From Kocuria salsicia (GTDB taxonomy: Bacteria; Actinomycetota; Actinomycetes; Actinomycetales; Micrococcaceae), in contig NZ_VELE01000011.1 in assembly GCF_007681555.1 (NCBI RefSeq), positions 1 to 64,000 on the forward strand: a stretch of 64,000 nt of DNA, given 5' to 3'. Positions within the stretch are counted from its first letter, which is position 1; each line of letters opens with the position of its first letter. The notes beneath the pieces are model-generated. The model did no database searches, was not told where the DNA came from, and was given only the letters and a program-made list of their open reading frames with translations. The position numbers and the translations under genes were made by a program. Shown piece after piece: positions 63,607-64,000 of this stretch.

Positions 63607-64000
63607 TTAGCTGCGAAGCGGTTGCGCGTCGCGTTGTGACAGGGATTCCCCCTTGAATCGCGTATCCACGGCGGAGAGGGTCATGCCGCTGTAGAAGGCG
63701 TCGAATTCTTGGAGGGTGACGTTTGATGCAGTCACTTCGGTGACGATCAGGTCCAAGGTCATCTCATGACGCCCGGCCTCAATCGCCTGTTCGATACGTC
63801 TGACGACTCCGACGATGGACAGCCCGGTGCGGGCGGTATCCGTGACTCGGATCTTGTCCCCCAGCTGGATCCGCGGATCCGGGAGGACCGCGAGATCCGA
63901 GATCCTGGGCTTGGGTTTAGCGAGCTCCGCTGCGATGAAGTCGGCCAATGTCTTCGCGCGCTCCGCGTCCTGGATATGCCATCCGACGTCGTGCTCGAGA
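63607..64000 (-). CDS. phage minor tail protein, partial (5' end outside the window)
   Basis: The frame is open to the right edge, so only the last ~130 residues are seen. They contain DLAVLPDPRIQLGDKIRVTD and VVRRIEQAIEAGRHEMTLDLIV, the pattern of C-terminal parts of siphovirus tail proteins that form the tip or baseplate. It ends 9 nt before the next tail gene's start, in the same orientation. Confidence 0.7.
   Translation of the reverse strand, partial: LEHDVGWHIQDAERAKTLADFIAAELAKPKPRISDLAVLPDPRIQLGDKIRVTDTARTGLSIVGVVRRIEQAIEAGRHEMTLDLIVTEVTASNVTLQEFDAFYSGMTLSAVDTRFKGESLSQRDAQPLRS

Larger units (their letters stand above)
53846..64000 (-). mobile_element. siphovirus-type prophage, lysis/tail end (continues beyond the window)
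   Basis: From the tRNA-like att fragment to the right edge the genes are phage-type: a partial tail protein, beta-helix tail proteins, holin-like proteins, endolysin and small morons, almost all on the minus strand in the late-gene order tail then lysis. No integrase, repressor or capsid gene is in the window; they should lie further right, together with the reconstituted tRNA. Confidence 0.85.

Noticed and set aside
1-64000. CRISPR array
   Set aside because: No regularly spaced short direct repeats were seen; the only clear direct repeat has two copies about 3 kb apart.

Overview
The window reads as chromosome of a high-GC Gram-positive actinobacterium, most likely Micrococcales/Micrococcaceae (a Kocuria- or Micrococcus-like organism). 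Support comes from strongly GC-biased third codon positions, frequent GTG starts, ATGA/GTGA gene overlaps, a zinc-free type-B L31 protein, LGFP-repeat secreted proteins, an Ltp-type lipoprotein, and a UDP-ManNAc-dehydrogenase-type gene, which fits the ManNAcA-containing teichuronic acids of this family. The genus is inferred, not proven.

About 1-38,240 is a large cell-surface glycan locus. Its left part (about 1-18,000) is visibly less GC-rich and mosaic. It holds a Tat-exported beta-propeller/LGFP protein, an alpha/beta-hydrolase-like protein, an asparagine-synthetase-like protein, a pyruvyl-transferase-family enzyme, and two paralogous cassettes. Each cassette has a double-GT2 glycosyltransferase, a ~210-aa unknown protein and a ~145-aa beta-rich protein. 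Broken genes lie between and after them: a truncated UDP-glucose-dehydrogenase-like gene, an IS481 transposase remnant, and an IS3-type element with both terminal repeats but a dead transposase. The right part is a dense minus-strand run (38,045 down to 17,606): two GT4 transferases, a Wzm/Wzt-like ABC exporter, a CgeB-like/GT2 transferase, a WecC-like dehydrogenase, a 1483-aa three-GT protein, a coiled-coil protein, another CgeB-like/GT2 fusion, a heparinase II/III-like protein, a GT and a second alpha/beta-hydrolase. The set points to a uronic-acid-containing wall polymer exported by the ABC route. The adjacent LytR-CpsA-Psr ligase would attach it to peptidoglycan.

About 38,240-52,670 is mostly core chromosome: LCP ligase, lipoate-protein ligase with an N-terminal accessory domain, a GH79-like lipoprotein, L31 type B, a subtilisin-family protease with LGFP repeats, a decayed GmrSD-type restriction gene, a SpoU/TrmH rRNA methyltransferase, a TauE/SafE permease, a lone ABC ATPase, SerB and an MMPL transporter.

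From about 53,846 to the right edge lies the lysis/tail end of a siphovirus-type prophage. Its left boundary is a 20-nt segment that matches the 3' end of a class II (probable Leu) tRNA and is followed by a terminator hairpin. Prophage genes encode tail proteins, a NodB-deacetylase/beta-helix spike, a plus-strand DUF6492-like glycosyltransferase moron, holin-like proteins, an M23+GH25 endolysin, a small protein resembling Acb2/Tad1-hairpin anti-CBASS proteins, and a membrane protein. A three-repeat Ltp-type lipoprotein, a family that includes superinfection-exclusion proteins, sits just outside the boundary. The most interesting themes are the duplicated glycosyltransferase cassettes, a shared C-terminal beta-domain on unrelated glycan enzymes, a CgeB-like module used in three polymerase-like proteins, and the phage's surface-glycan and anti-defence cargo.
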